Source: Nocardioides pocheonensis (GTDB lineage: Bacteria; Actinomycetota; Actinomycetes; Propionibacteriales; Nocardioidaceae). Taken from it: 64,000 bases of DNA. This document shows, one piece after another, positions 38,914 to 47,936 of the stretch. A model generated the notes under the pieces. The model saw nothing but the letters and a program-made list of their open reading frames with translations, made no database searches and was not told the origin of the DNA. The DNA is taken from NCBI RefSeq assembly GCF_003725535.1, contig NZ_RJSF01000040.1, positions 107,797 to 171,796 of the forward strand, in the 5' to 3' direction. Position 1 is the first letter of the stretch. Each line of letters starts with the position of its first letter. Made by a program: the position numbers and the translations under genes.

Positions 38914-40176
38914 ATGTCGATCACCTCGGCCTCTCCTGCCCTCCTCGATGCTGCACTCGTCGACCAGCTCGACGTGCAGGTGCGCGCCGCCGTACGCCGT
39001 GACGGGGTCGACCCGCAGCGCGACGTGCACCTGGTCCGGTCGATCGCCGAGCAGGTGGTCCGCCGCCACGACGAGCGGAGCCTGACCGGCGCGGTCACCC
39101 CGGTGACCGACCCCGACGGTGTGGTCGGCGAGCTGGTCGCCCGCGTCTCGGGCTTCGGGGCGCTGCAGCCCTACCTCGACGACCCCGAGGTGGAGGAGAT
39201 CTGGATCAACGACCCGAGCCGGGTCTTCGTGGCGCGCGGCGGACGGCACGAGCTGACCAACACCATCCTGACCAAGGACGAGGTGCTCGACCTGGTCGAG
39301 CGGATGCTCAAGCAGAGCGGCCGCCGGCTCGACCTGTCCTCGCCGTTCGTCGACGCCCGGCTGCCGCAGGGGCACCGGCTGCACGTGGTGCTGGAGGGGA
39401 TCAGCTCGGACTTCTCGGCGGTGAACATCCGCAAGTTCATCGTGCGCGCCAGCCGGCTCTCCGAGCTGGTCGGGCTGGGCTCGCTCACCGAGCAGGCGGC
39501 GCAGTTCCTCGAGGCGGCGGTGCTCGCGGGGCTGAACATCGTGGTCGCCGGCGGCACCCAGGCAGGCAAGACCACCATGCTCAATTGCCTCGCGGCGGCC
39601 ATCCCCGGCGGCGACCGGATCGTCAGTGCCGAGGAGGTGCGCGAGCTCAAGGTCCCGCACCCGGACTGGGTCGCGCTGGAGACTCGTCAGGCCGGGCTCG
39701 AGGGCACCGGCGAGGTCACGCTGCGCGACCTGGTGCGCGAGTCGCTGCGGATGCGGCCGACCCGGGTGATCGTGGGTGAGGTCCGCTCTGCCGAGGCGCT
39801 CGACCTGCTGCTGGCGTTGAACTCCGGCCTTCCCGGCATGGCGACCCTGCACGCGAACAGCGCACGGGAGGCGCTGGTGAAGCTGTGCACGCTGCCGATG
39901 CTGGCGGGGGAGAACATCTCGTCGCGGTTCGTGGTGCCCACGGTCGCCGCGTCGGTCGACGTGATCGTGCACCTCGGCACGGCAGCCGACGGCAAACGCC
40001 GGGTCAACGAGATCGTGGCCGTCCCCGGACGCGTCGAGCACGACGTGATCGAGACCGAGCCACTGTTCGTCCGGGACGGCGAGCGGCTCGTCCGCACGCA
40101 GGGGATGCCCAGTCGCCTGGAAGCGTTCGCCCGCGCCGGAGTCGACGTGGTCGGCCTGCTGCGGACGGTCGGCTGA
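38914..40176 (+). CDS. tadA: Tad pilus secretion ATPase TadA/CpaF
   Basis: A 420-residue type II/IV secretion ATPase that powers Flp pilus assembly from the cytoplasm. The N-terminal domain carries DPEVEEIWINDPSRVFVARG. Walker A is GGTQAGKTTM (K219), followed by the Asp/His boxes RIVSAEEVRELKVPHPDWVA and PGMATLHANSAREAL. ATG 38914 has GGAG 6 bp upstream. It is first in a seven-gene operon (to 43408) in which every pair but one overlaps or nearly so. Confidence 0.92.
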   Translation: MSITSASPALLDAALVDQLDVQVRAAVRRDGVDPQRDVHLVRSIAEQVVRRHDERSLTGAVTPVTDPDGVVGELVARVSGFGALQPYLDDPEVEEIWINDPSRVFVARGGRHELTNTILTKDEVLDLVERMLKQSGRRLDLSSPFVDARLPQGHRLHVVLEGISSDFSAVNIRKFIVRASRLSELVGLGSLTEQAAQFLEAAVLAGLNIVVAGGTQAGKTTMLNCLAAAIPGGDRIVSAEEVRELKVPHPDWVALETRQAGLEGTGEVTLRDLVRESLRMRPTRVIVGEVRSAEALDLLLALNSGLPGMATLHANSAREALVKLCTLPMLAGENISSRFVVPTVAASVDVIVHLGTAADGKRRVNEIVAVPGRVEHDVIETEPLFVRDGERLVRTQGMPSRLEAFARAGVDVVGLLRTVG

Positions 40177-41024
40177 TGGGCGCCGTGCTCGGCCTCGGGG
40201 TCGGGGTCGGGCTCGTACTGATGGCGTCGGCGTTCTTCGTCCCGCGCGGTCCGGCGCCGGTGCGCGTCCCGGCGGTCCGGCTGCTGCTCGCCCGCGCCGG
40301 TCTGCCCGAGGTCAGCCCCGGTGGCCTCCTCGTCGTGTCTGCCGTGTGCTCGGTGGTGGCCCTCGTGGCCGTTGCTCTGCTGTCCCGCACGGCTCCGGTC
40401 GCTCTGGTCTTCGCCTGCATCGGTGGGTACCTCCCGTTCGCAGTGCTCCGCGGTCGTGCGCGGCGGCGGCAGCGCGAGTTCGCCGAGGTGTGGCCCGAGG
40501 CGGTCGACAACCTCGTCTCGGGGATCCGGGCCGGCCTCGCGCTGCCCGAGGCACTCGCCGGGCTGGCGGTCCGCGGGCCCGAGCCGCTGCGCGACGCCTT
40601 CGTCGCCTTCGCACTGGACTACCAGGCGTCCGGCCGGTTCGTCGACGCACTCGACCGGCTCAAGGACCGGCTCGCCGACCCGGTCGGCGACCGGGTGGTC
40701 GAGGCACTGCGGGTTGCCCGCGAGGTGGGCGGCGGGGACCTGGGGCGGCTGCTGCGGAGCCTGTCGTCGTTCCTCCGGGAGGATGCCCGCACCCGCTCGG
40801 AGCTGGAATCCCGCCAGGCGTGGACGGTCAACGGTGCCCGGCTCGCGGTGTCCGCGCCGTGGCTGGTGCTCCTGCTGCTCTCGTTCCAGCACGACGTGAT
40901 CGCTCGTTACGCCACCCCGGCCGGCGTGGTGGTGCTCGTGGTCGGCGCGGGGACCTGCCTGGCGGCGTACTGGGTGATGATGCGCATCGGGAGACTGCCG
41001 ACCGAACGGCGGATCCTTCGATGA
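40176..41024 (+). CDS. tadB: Tad inner-membrane platform protein TadB
   Basis: A 282-residue T2SSF-domain protein with N-terminal helices (about 1-20 and 48-90) and two at the C-terminus (about 222-245 and 250-272). The cytoplasmic T2SF domain is EVWPEAVDNLVSGIRAGLAL ... REVGGGDLGRLLRSL. It forms the platform with TadC. ATG 40176 overlaps the TadA stop by one base (TGATG). The Gly-Ile-Arg-Ala-Gly-x-x-L motif is well conserved. Confidence 0.88.
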   Translation: MGAVLGLGVGVGLVLMASAFFVPRGPAPVRVPAVRLLLARAGLPEVSPGGLLVVSAVCSVVALVAVALLSRTAPVALVFACIGGYLPFAVLRGRARRRQREFAEVWPEAVDNLVSGIRAGLALPEALAGLAVRGPEPLRDAFVAFALDYQASGRFVDALDRLKDRLADPVGDRVVEALRVAREVGGGDLGRLLRSLSSFLREDARTRSELESRQAWTVNGARLAVSAPWLVLLLLSFQHDVIARYATPAGVVVLVVGAGTCLAAYWVMMRIGRLPTERRILR

Positions 41025-41956
41025 CCGCGACCGCGTGGGGTGTCCTGCTCGGTGGGCTCACCGGGTTCGGGATCTGGCTCGTCGTCGACCGGTGGGTGGC
41101 GGCTCGGCACACCTCCCTGGCCGTCCGCGTCGCGCCGTACCTGCGTGACCTTCCCGCCGGCGGCACGCTGCGGCCGCCGCCGCGCCCTGCTCCGACCTCG
41201 GCGTTCCGCGCGGTGTTCGGTCCGGTCCTCGGTCGCGCGGCCGCCGCGGTCGAACGCGTCCTCGGAGGATCCGCCTCGATCGCCCGGCGGCTCGAGCGCG
41301 CGCGCCTGCCGATGAGCGTGCACGACTTCAGGATCAGCCAGGCGGTGTGGGGGCTGGTCGCCTTTGCTGCGGCAGCCGTGCCGTCCGCCGCCGTGGCCCT
41401 GCGCTCGCCGCGGCGAGCGATGCCGCTTCTGGTCATGTGTGGCTGCGCGTTCGCACTGGGGGTGCTGCTGCGAGAGAACCGGCTGACCGCTCAGGTGACG
41501 CGCCGCGAGCGCCGCATCCTCGAGGAGTTCCCCACCGTCGCCGAGCTGCTCGCCCTCGCCGTTGCCGCCGGGGAGAGCCCGGTCGCCGCGCTCGACCGGG
41601 TGGTCAGGCGCACCCGGGGCGAGCTGTCGGCGGATCTGCGCGACGTGCTCGCCGAGGTGCGCACCGGCGTACCGATCGCGCGCGCCTTCGACGGCCTGGC
41701 CACTCGTTCCGGCCTTCCGGCCGTGTCCCGTTTCGCCGAGGGGATCGCGATCGCCGTCGAGCGCGGCACACCTCTGGCGGATGTGCTGCACGCGCAGGCA
41801 GGTGACGTGCGCGAGGCGGGGCGGCGCGCACTGATCGAGTCGGGGGCGCGGCGCGAGGTCTTGATGATGGTGCCGGTGGTCTTCCTGGTCCTGCCGACCG
41901 TGGTGGTCTTCGCGTTCTGGCCCGGGCTGGTGGGCCTGCGCCTGGTGGTGCCGTGA
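41021..41956 (+). CDS. tadC: Tad inner-membrane platform protein TadC
   Basis: A 311-residue paralogue of TadB: hydrophobic N-terminus, paired helices near residues 108-150, T2SF domain (EEFPTVAELLALAVAAGESP ... EGIAIAVERGTPLADVL) and a C-terminal helix (about 282-304, VLMMVPVVFLVLPTVVVFAF). ATG 41021 overlaps the TadB stop by 4 bp. AGAAGGAGA follows before the small pilin gene. Confidence 0.88.
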   Translation: MTATAWGVLLGGLTGFGIWLVVDRWVAARHTSLAVRVAPYLRDLPAGGTLRPPPRPAPTSAFRAVFGPVLGRAAAAVERVLGGSASIARRLERARLPMSVHDFRISQAVWGLVAFAAAAVPSAAVALRSPRRAMPLLVMCGCAFALGVLLRENRLTAQVTRRERRILEEFPTVAELLALAVAAGESPVAALDRVVRRTRGELSADLRDVLAEVRTGVPIARAFDGLATRSGLPAVSRFAEGIAIAVERGTPLADVLHAQAGDVREAGRRALIESGARREVLMMVPVVFLVLPTVVVFAFWPGLVGLRLVVP

Positions 41957-41978
41957 GGCACGAGAGAAGGAGAAGCAG

Positions 41979-42146
41979 ATGAAGTGGTGGTCTCGGGACC
42001 GGTGGCGTCGTACCGAGCGCGGCGACGTGCCGGGGTGGGTGCTGATCACGGTGATGAGCGCGGGCCTGGTCGCCGGGCTCTGGGCGATCGCGGGCTCGCA
42101 GCTGAGCACGATGCTCCGTGACGCGCTCTCCTCGGTCACGGGCTGA
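41979..42146 (+). CDS. Short Flp-pilin-like protein
   Basis: A 55-residue protein: basic N-terminus MKWWSRDRWRRTERG, then DVPGWVLITVMSAGLVAGLW, a hydrophobic helix (about 18-40), and a short tail. GAGAAGGAGAAG gives a perfect ribosome site, and it is placed where Tad operons carry the flp/pilin gene. The glycine at residue 15 could be the prepilin cleavage site. It lacks the usual Glu-Tyr at +5/+6, so the match to classical Flp is only partial. Confidence 0.65.
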   Translation: MKWWSRDRWRRTERGDVPGWVLITVMSAGLVAGLWAIAGSQLSTMLRDALSSVTG

Positions 42147-42537
42147 GCACGGCGCGGCGGTCGTCGACTTCGTCCTGGTCAGCCTCGTCCTGGTGCCGCT
42201 GGTGCTCGGGCTGGTCCAGGTCGCGCTGGTGCTGCACGTGCGCAACACGCTCACGGCCGCCGCGACCGAGGGCGCCCGGTACGCCGCCACGGTCGACCGG
42301 CAGCCCCAGGACGGCGTGGCTCGCACCCGCCAGCAGATCGGCGACGCGATCGCCGACCGGTTCGCAGGTCAGGTGAGCGCCTCGGACGTCACGGTGGACG
42401 GCGTGCCCGCCGTGGAGGTCCGGGTGCACGCGAGCATCCCGCCGCTGGGCCTGTGGGGTCCGGCGGTCTCCTTCGACGTCGCCGGGCACGCCGTACGCGA
42501 GGTCGCCCGAGGAACGACGCCGGGAGCTGCGCCGTGA
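42118..42537 (+). CDS. TadE-like pseudopilin
   Basis: A 139-residue protein with an N-terminal TadE-like segment EHGAAVVDFVLVSLVLVPLV (helix about 14-38), where the usual +5 Glu is Asp, and a soluble C-terminal part. GTG 42118 lies inside the preceding pilin gene (29-bp overlap). A start closer to the pilin stop is conceivable, but no other good start codon is apparent before the hydrophobic helix. The stop overlaps the next gene's GTG. It is a minor pilin needed for pilus biogenesis in known Tad systems. Confidence 0.75.
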   Translation: MTRSPRSRAEHGAAVVDFVLVSLVLVPLVLGLVQVALVLHVRNTLTAAATEGARYAATVDRQPQDGVARTRQQIGDAIADRFAGQVSASDVTVDGVPAVEVRVHASIPPLGLWGPAVSFDVAGHAVREVARGTTPGAAP

Positions 42538-42986
42538 GCCGGCCTCGACGGCGGGGCGGTGAGCACGGCAGCGCGATCGTGGAGTTCGTCTGGTTGGCGA
42601 TCCTGCTGCTGGTGCCGCTGCTCTACGTCCTGCTCGCCGTCTTCGACACCCAGCGCGCGGCGTACGCGGCCTCGGCGGCGGCCCGCTCGGCCAGCCGGGC
42701 GTTCGTGACGTCGCCCGACCAGGCCACCGGCTACGCGCGCGCCGAGGCGGCCGCCCGGCTCGCCTTCGGAGACCAGGGCCTGGAGGCCGGCGGGTTCACC
42801 CTCACGATCAGCTGCCGGCCCGATCCGCAGCGCTGCCTCACTCCGGGCTCCGTGGTCGCGGCCGAGGTGCGGTCGGCCGCCGACCTGCCGCTCATGCCGG
42901 CCGTTCTGGGCGGCAACATCCCGCGGATCGCGGTCTCGGCCGTCCATCGCTCGCCGTACGGCACGTTCCGCGAGGGCCGCTCATGA
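42534..42986 (+). CDS. TadE/TadF-like pseudopilin
   Basis: A 150-residue protein with prepilin-like EHGSAIVEFVWLAILLLVPL (canonical Gly and +5 Glu), a helix about 14-38, and a soluble region with a Cys pair (SCRPDPQRC). GTG 42534 overlaps the previous stop by 4 bp, and its own stop overlaps the next ATG. Confidence 0.78.
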   Translation: MSRPRRRGGEHGSAIVEFVWLAILLLVPLLYVLLAVFDTQRAAYAASAAARSASRAFVTSPDQATGYARAEAAARLAFGDQGLEAGGFTLTISCRPDPQRCLTPGSVVAAEVRSAADLPLMPAVLGGNIPRIAVSAVHRSPYGTFREGRS

Positions 42987-43408
42987 GGGGCGAGCAGGGC
43001 TCGATCACGCCGCTGGTGATCGGGTTCGCCCTGGTCGTCGCGGTCCTCGTGGCTGTGGTCGTCGACGCCTCGGCCGCCTACCTGCGCCGCCAGGGCTTGA
43101 ACTCCCTCGCTGACGCTGCTGCATTGGCGGCGACCGACGGCCTCCAGGGCGACAGCGTGTACACCCACGGGCTCCGCGACCGGGCCGAGATCGACCCCGA
43201 GGCGGCGCGCCGGTACGTCGAGGACTACCTCCGCACGAGCGACGCGCTCCTGCGCTACCCGGGCATGACCTGGTCGGTGTCCACCTCCGACACGGCGGTG
43301 CTCGTCCGCGTCGTCGCGCCGCTCGACCTGCCGCTGCACGTGCCCGGCGTCGGGGAGAGGGCGATGGTCGCCGGCACGGCCGCCGCGACCGTCGTGGTCG
43401 GCGACTGA
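42983..43408 (+). CDS. Tad-like pilus assembly protein (TadG-type N-terminus)
   Basis: A 141-residue protein with GEQGSITPLVIGFALVVAVL (helix about 8-30), then DASAAYLRRQGLNSLADAAA, a pattern typical of the putative Flp-assembly TadE/G-like family. Only a short extracellular part follows, far shorter than TadG proper. ATG 42983 overlaps the previous gene by 4 bp. It is the last gene of the operon. Confidence 0.78.
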   Translation: MRGEQGSITPLVIGFALVVAVLVAVVVDASAAYLRRQGLNSLADAAALAATDGLQGDSVYTHGLRDRAEIDPEAARRYVEDYLRTSDALLRYPGMTWSVSTSDTAVLVRVVAPLDLPLHVPGVGERAMVAGTAAATVVVGD

Positions 43409-43511
43409 GCGAGCTCTGGCCTCAGACCATGGAACCTTCCCGGGTTCGGGCGGATCTGGGTCGTGGTGGATCGATCAACGGCCGAGGACCGGCCTGGAAC
43501 GGGACGCAGAG

Positions 43512-43556
43512 CAGTGCCCCGCACATGCGACGGGGGATGCGCGATGCGGGGCACTG
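43512..43556 (+). terminator. Hairpin after the Tad operon
   Basis: 12-bp perfect stem CAGTGCCCCGCA / TGCGGGGCACTG with a loop of about 21 nt, 103 bp after the last Tad gene. It lies between convergent operons and may act on both strands. Confidence 0.6.
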
Positions 43557-43595
43557 TCCGCAGCCAAGGTCCAGGGCTGCCAAGGAAACATAACA

Positions 43596-43621
43596 AATCT
43601 GACAGGAGGTTCTGCCAGATT
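43596..43621 (-). terminator. Rho-independent terminator of the alpha-galactosidase operon
   Basis: Stem AATCTGACAG / CTGCCAGATT (one mismatch) around a 6-nt loop. Read on the minus strand it is followed by TTTGTTATGTTT, a rare T-rich tract in this genome, 33 bp past the GH36 stop. Confidence 0.75.
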
Positions 43622-43653
43622 AAGAAGAGCCATCTCGTCCCGAGCGGCCCGCG

Positions 43654-45879
43654 TCAGACCGCCGTGGCGCGGATCAGCACCAGCTCGTCGACCGGCAAGC
43701 CGGGCGCCTGCACGCCGACGTGCTCGAGCAGGCGGCCGGTCATCCGCAGGCCGTCGCGGGCCCAGGGCAGGTCGGAGGCCGTCGCTGCGGCGACGCCCTG
43801 GATCGGCACCGTCGGGGTCGGGGTGGCGGTGACCAGGTAGACCCGACCGGGGTCCAGCCCGGGCAGCGGCACGCGGCCCGGGGGAGTGACCAGGGTCTGT
43901 TCCAGGGCCGAGAGCCGGTAGAGCGCCTCGCTGCGGTCGCGCGCCACCACGCCGGTCAGGTCGAGCCCCGTGCCGTCGAGGTCGGCGTGGACCACGGTGC
44001 CGGTGTGCAGCAGCGACCGCTCCCGCTTGTACCGGTCGATCCACCCGCGCAGCTGCTCGACGTCGTCGTGCGTCGCCGCGGTGAGGTCCCACTCGACGCC
44101 GAAGTGGCCGAAGAGCGCGGTGCCGCCCCGGAAGTCGAGGCTGAGCCGCCGGCCCGTCGTGTGGTCGCGGCTCGCGCCGACGTGGGTGCCCATCAGCTCG
44201 AGCGGCAGCGTCAGGCCGGTCCACCGCACGATCCGGTGCCGCTCGTGGGCGTCGATGCAGTCCGACACCCAGGCGCGGTCGGCGTGCTCCATGATCCCGA
44301 GGTCGAGGCGGCCGCCACCGCCGCAGCACGACTCGATCTCGAGGCCGGGGTGGCGCGCCTTGAGCTCCGCCATCATCCGGTACGCCGCCTCGGTCTGCGC
44401 GTGCACGCCGGGGTGCCGGACCGGCCCGTGGCCGGCGTCCACGAGCGGGCGGTTGTGGTCCCACTTCAGCGAGGCGATGCCGTGTTGCCCGACCAGCGCC
44501 GAGATCCGCTCGACGACGTACGCGTAGGCCTCGGGGTGACCGAGGTCGAGCACGTGCTGGTGGCGCGACGGCAGGCCGGGTCCGTGCGCGGTCTGGAGCA
44601 CCCAGTCGGGGTGCGCGCGGGCGAGGTCGGAGTCGAGGTTGACCATCTCCGGCTCGACCCACAGGCCGAACTCCATGCCCAGCTCCCGCACGCGCTCGAC
44701 CAGCGGGGTGAGGCCCTCGGGCCAGACCTCCGCGTCGACGTGCCAGTCGCCCAGGCCGGCCCGGTCGTCACGCCGTGCGTGGAACCAGCCGTCGTCCAGC
44801 ACGAACCGCTCGATGCCGATCTGCGCGGCGGTCTCGGCCAGCGCCAGCAGCGTGGGCAGGTCGTGGTCGAAGTAGACCGCCTCCCAGGTGTTCAGCACGA
44901 CCGGCCGCGGGCTGCGCGGGTGCTGCGGCCGCGCGCGGAGGGTCTCGTGGAACCGGCCGGACAGCGCGTCGAGCCCCTCGCCCCACGAGCCCAGCAGCCA
45001 CGGCGACGCGTACGCCGCTCCCGGCTCGAGCAGCCCCTCGGCGGGCAGCAGTCGCTCGCCCCCGCGCAGCAGCCGCCAGCCCGACGTGTGCCGCTCGGCG
45101 GAGACCACCTGGTTGCCGCTCCACGCGAGGTGCACGCCCCAGACGGTGCCCCGGCGAAAGCCGAACCCCGGCTCGCCGGCGCACAGCACGGTCGGGAAGT
45201 CGTGGCCCGGGCGTCCGCCCCACGCCTCCCGCACCCACTGGCCGGCCGCGAACGGCAGCCGCTGCGGCACCCGCTCGCGCGCGTGCCGCCCGGTCGTGTC
45301 GAGCAGCTCCTGCGCCACCTCGGGCACCGGCAGCGCGGGCTCGAGGTGCAGCACCTCGTAGCGGTCCGTGCCGAGGTTCGTCACCGTCGCGCGCAGGGCC
45401 ACCAGCCCGCTGGCCAGCAGCCGCAACTCGGTGGTGACCTCGAGCGCCGAGGCCCCGTCGGTGCCCGTGCTCACCAGCCGCACGCCGTCGTCCGGGCCGT
45501 CCGACCAGTCGTCGGTGCCGGCCTCGTCCACGCGGTGGCTCACCGCGTCGAAGGCGACCGACCACGCCGCACCCTCGCGGCTGCCCAGCAGCCCCGGCCG
45601 CCCGAGCCAGCCCGACGAGTGCTGCGGCAGGAGCGAGACCGACTCCTGGCGGTACATCACGCTGTCGCGCGCCGGCAGCAGAACCGCGGCCGCCAGGGCG
45701 TCGAGGTCGTCGGCCGAGGCCTCACCGAGGTCCGGTCCCCAGTGCAGCACGCACGGCAGCACGTCCGCGTCCAGCCGGAGCACGACGCTGGTGCCGCCCC
45801 GCCGCAGGTGCACGACCCCCGTCGGCTCCGCGGGCGTCGCACGTACGCCGGTCGCCCCGCTGGTCGTCTCCGTGCTCAC
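43654..45879 (-). CDS. Alpha-galactosidase, GH36
   Basis: A 741-residue GH36 enzyme removing terminal alpha-galactose, e.g. from raffinose-type sugars. N-terminal beta-sandwich (about 1-330), then a TIM barrel with ERFVLDDGWFHARRDD, nucleophile D474 (SLKWDHNRP) and acid/base D540 (VSDCIDAHER). The substrate-site loop is ESCCGGGGRLDLG. No signal peptide, so it is cytoplasmic. GTG 45879 overlaps the GH42 stop by 4 bp, giving an operon LacI, GH42, GH36. Confidence 0.95.
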   Translation of the reverse strand: MSTETTSGATGVRATPAEPTGVVHLRRGGTSVVLRLDADVLPCVLHWGPDLGEASADDLDALAAAVLLPARDSVMYRQESVSLLPQHSSGWLGRPGLLGSREGAAWSVAFDAVSHRVDEAGTDDWSDGPDDGVRLVSTGTDGASALEVTTELRLLASGLVALRATVTNLGTDRYEVLHLEPALPVPEVAQELLDTTGRHARERVPQRLPFAAGQWVREAWGGRPGHDFPTVLCAGEPGFGFRRGTVWGVHLAWSGNQVVSAERHTSGWRLLRGGERLLPAEGLLEPGAAYASPWLLGSWGEGLDALSGRFHETLRARPQHPRSPRPVVLNTWEAVYFDHDLPTLLALAETAAQIGIERFVLDDGWFHARRDDRAGLGDWHVDAEVWPEGLTPLVERVRELGMEFGLWVEPEMVNLDSDLARAHPDWVLQTAHGPGLPSRHQHVLDLGHPEAYAYVVERISALVGQHGIASLKWDHNRPLVDAGHGPVRHPGVHAQTEAAYRMMAELKARHPGLEIESCCGGGGRLDLGIMEHADRAWVSDCIDAHERHRIVRWTGLTLPLELMGTHVGASRDHTTGRRLSLDFRGGTALFGHFGVEWDLTAATHDDVEQLRGWIDRYKRERSLLHTGTVVHADLDGTGLDLTGVVARDRSEALYRLSALEQTLVTPPGRVPLPGLDPGRVYLVTATPTPTVPIQGVAAATASDLPWARDGLRMTGRLLEHVGVQAPGLPVDELVLIRATAV

Positions 45880-47936
45880 CGAGGCACCAGCACAGCCACG
45901 CCCCTGCCCGGGAGCGACCGGAGAGCCTCCTCGTCGCCGGCTGTGCTCAGCAGCACGTCCGCGGCGTCGGCGAGCCCGGCGAGGTCGACGTCCTCGGCGG
46001 TGCGGTTGATCACGAACCAGTACTCCGACGTCTCGTCGGCCCGGACGGTCAGCTCCACCCGGCCGCGCAGCGCGGAGGGCAGCTCGCTCTCCACGCCCGC
46101 GTGCTCGAGCACCGTCGCCAGCACGGGCGCGATCCCCCCGGCGCCCAGGCGCGTCGAGACGTACGTCGCCGAGCCGCGCTCGGGCACGCGCCTCGTGATC
46201 GCGGGACGCCCGGCCTGCGGCCCCGACGCGTACGCCGCCAGCACCTCCGTGTCCTCTGAGGTGACCTCGATCCGGTCGGTCCACAGCGTGCCGACGCGGC
46301 CGTCGTCGAGCGTGACCTGCTCGCCGTCCAGCAACGGCGCGAGCTCCTCGATCCGGATGCCGAGCACGTCGCGCAGCGCGCCGGGGTAGCCGTCGAGCCA
46401 GACGTGGTCGTGCTCGTCGACGATCCCGGAGAAGTAGGTGGTGACCAGGTGTCCGCCGCGCTCGACGAACCCGACGAGCCGGTCGCGCAGGGCCGCCGGT
46501 ACCAGGTGCAGCACGGGTGCGACCACCACGTCGTACTCCTCGAAGGACCGGCTCGTCGGCAGCACGTCGACGCGGACGCCGAGGTCCAGGCACGCGGCGT
46601 ACCAGTCCAGGCCCTCGCGGCGGTAGTCGAGGGAGGCGTTCGGGTGGGAGTCCTGCTCGGCGGCCCACCACGAGTCCAGGTCGAAGAGCACCGCGACCCG
46701 GGCCGGCTTGCGGCGGGTGCCGGAGACCGGGGCGAGCCGGCGCAGGTGCTGGCCCAGCCTCGTGACCGTGCGGAAGACCTCGGTGTCCTCACCGGCGTGC
46801 GGCACCATCGCGGAGTGGTACTTCTCCGCTCCGGCGGCGGACTGGCGCCACTGGAAGAAGCACACCGCGTCGGCGCCGTGGGCGACGTGGGTGAGCGAGT
46901 CGCGGACCAGGGCTCCGTCCGGCTTGGCCGGGTTGGTCGCCCGCCAGTTCACGGCGCTGGTGGAGTGCTCCATGAGGAACCAGCGCTCCCCGCCGGCCAT
47001 GCCGCTGGTGAGGTTGGCCGAGTAGGACAGCTCGTCGAGGGCGCGGTCGTCGACCACGACGTAGTGGTCGTTGGAGACGAAGTCGACCTCGCCGGCCCAG
47101 TCGGCGAAGTCGAGGCCCTTGTCGCCGTCCATCACCATGAAGTTGGTGGTCACCGGCACGTCCGGGGTCACGCGGTGCAGCACCGCGCACTCGGCGCGCA
47201 GGTAGTCCTTGAGCGCGTCGGAGGAGAACCGCTTGAAGTCCAGCTGCTGCGTGGGGTTCGGGTTCGCCGCGGCCAGGCGCGGCGGCAGGATCTCCGCCCA
47301 GTCGCCGTAGCGCTGCGACCAGAACGCCGTGCCCCAGGCGTGGTTGAGCGCGTCCAGCGTGGAGTACCGCTCCTGGAGCCAGACCCGGAAGGCGGCCGCG
47401 GCGTCGTCGGAGTAGTCGTGGACGTTGTGGCAGCCCAGCTCGTTGGAGACGTGCCAGGCAGCCAGGGCGGGATGGTCGGCGTACCGCCGCGCGACGCTCT
47501 CGGCGAGCGCGAGGGCGTAGCGCCGGAACACCGGGGAGGTCGGACGCCAGTGCTGCCGGGCGCCCGGCCAGACCGTCGAGCCGGCGTGGTCGACCGGCAG
47601 GATCTCCGGGTGCTTCGTGGTCAGCCAGGGCGGGGGAGAGGCGGTCGCGGTGGCGAGGTCGACGGCGATCCCGTGGTCGTGCAGCAGGTCCATCACGTCG
47701 TCGAGCCAGGCGAAGTCCCAGGTGTCCTCGCTCGGCTGCAGGGTCGCCCACGAGAAGATCCCGAGCGAGACGATGTTGACGCCCGCCTGCTGCATCAGGC
47801 GGACGTCGTCCTTCCAGGTCTCGCGTGGCCACTGCTCGGGGTTGTAGTCGGCGCCGTACGCCAACGGGCCCGGGCCCCCGGGTCCGGCGACGGTGCGGGG
47901 CCACCGGACCCAACGGGGCCGTGAGGGGTCGGTCAT
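45876..47936 (-). CDS. Beta-galactosidase, GH42
   Basis: A 686-residue GH42 enzyme: (beta/alpha)8 barrel with acid/base E166 (WHVSNELGCH) and nucleophile E323 (WFLMEHSTSAVNW), then the trimerisation and beta domains typical of the family. No signal peptide. GH42 enzymes cleave short galacto-oligosaccharides rather than lactose in many actinobacteria. ATG 47934-47936 overlaps the LacI stop by one base (TGATG). Confidence 0.95.
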   Translation of the reverse strand: MTDPSRPRWVRWPRTVAGPGGPGPLAYGADYNPEQWPRETWKDDVRLMQQAGVNIVSLGIFSWATLQPSEDTWDFAWLDDVMDLLHDHGIAVDLATATASPPPWLTTKHPEILPVDHAGSTVWPGARQHWRPTSPVFRRYALALAESVARRYADHPALAAWHVSNELGCHNVHDYSDDAAAAFRVWLQERYSTLDALNHAWGTAFWSQRYGDWAEILPPRLAAANPNPTQQLDFKRFSSDALKDYLRAECAVLHRVTPDVPVTTNFMVMDGDKGLDFADWAGEVDFVSNDHYVVVDDRALDELSYSANLTSGMAGGERWFLMEHSTSAVNWRATNPAKPDGALVRDSLTHVAHGADAVCFFQWRQSAAGAEKYHSAMVPHAGEDTEVFRTVTRLGQHLRRLAPVSGTRRKPARVAVLFDLDSWWAAEQDSHPNASLDYRREGLDWYAACLDLGVRVDVLPTSRSFEEYDVVVAPVLHLVPAALRDRLVGFVERGGHLVTTYFSGIVDEHDHVWLDGYPGALRDVLGIRIEELAPLLDGEQVTLDDGRVGTLWTDRIEVTSEDTEVLAAYASGPQAGRPAITRRVPERGSATYVSTRLGAGGIAPVLATVLEHAGVESELPSALRGRVELTVRADETSEYWFVINRTAEDVDLAGLADAADVLLSTAGDEEALRSLPGRGVAVLVPR

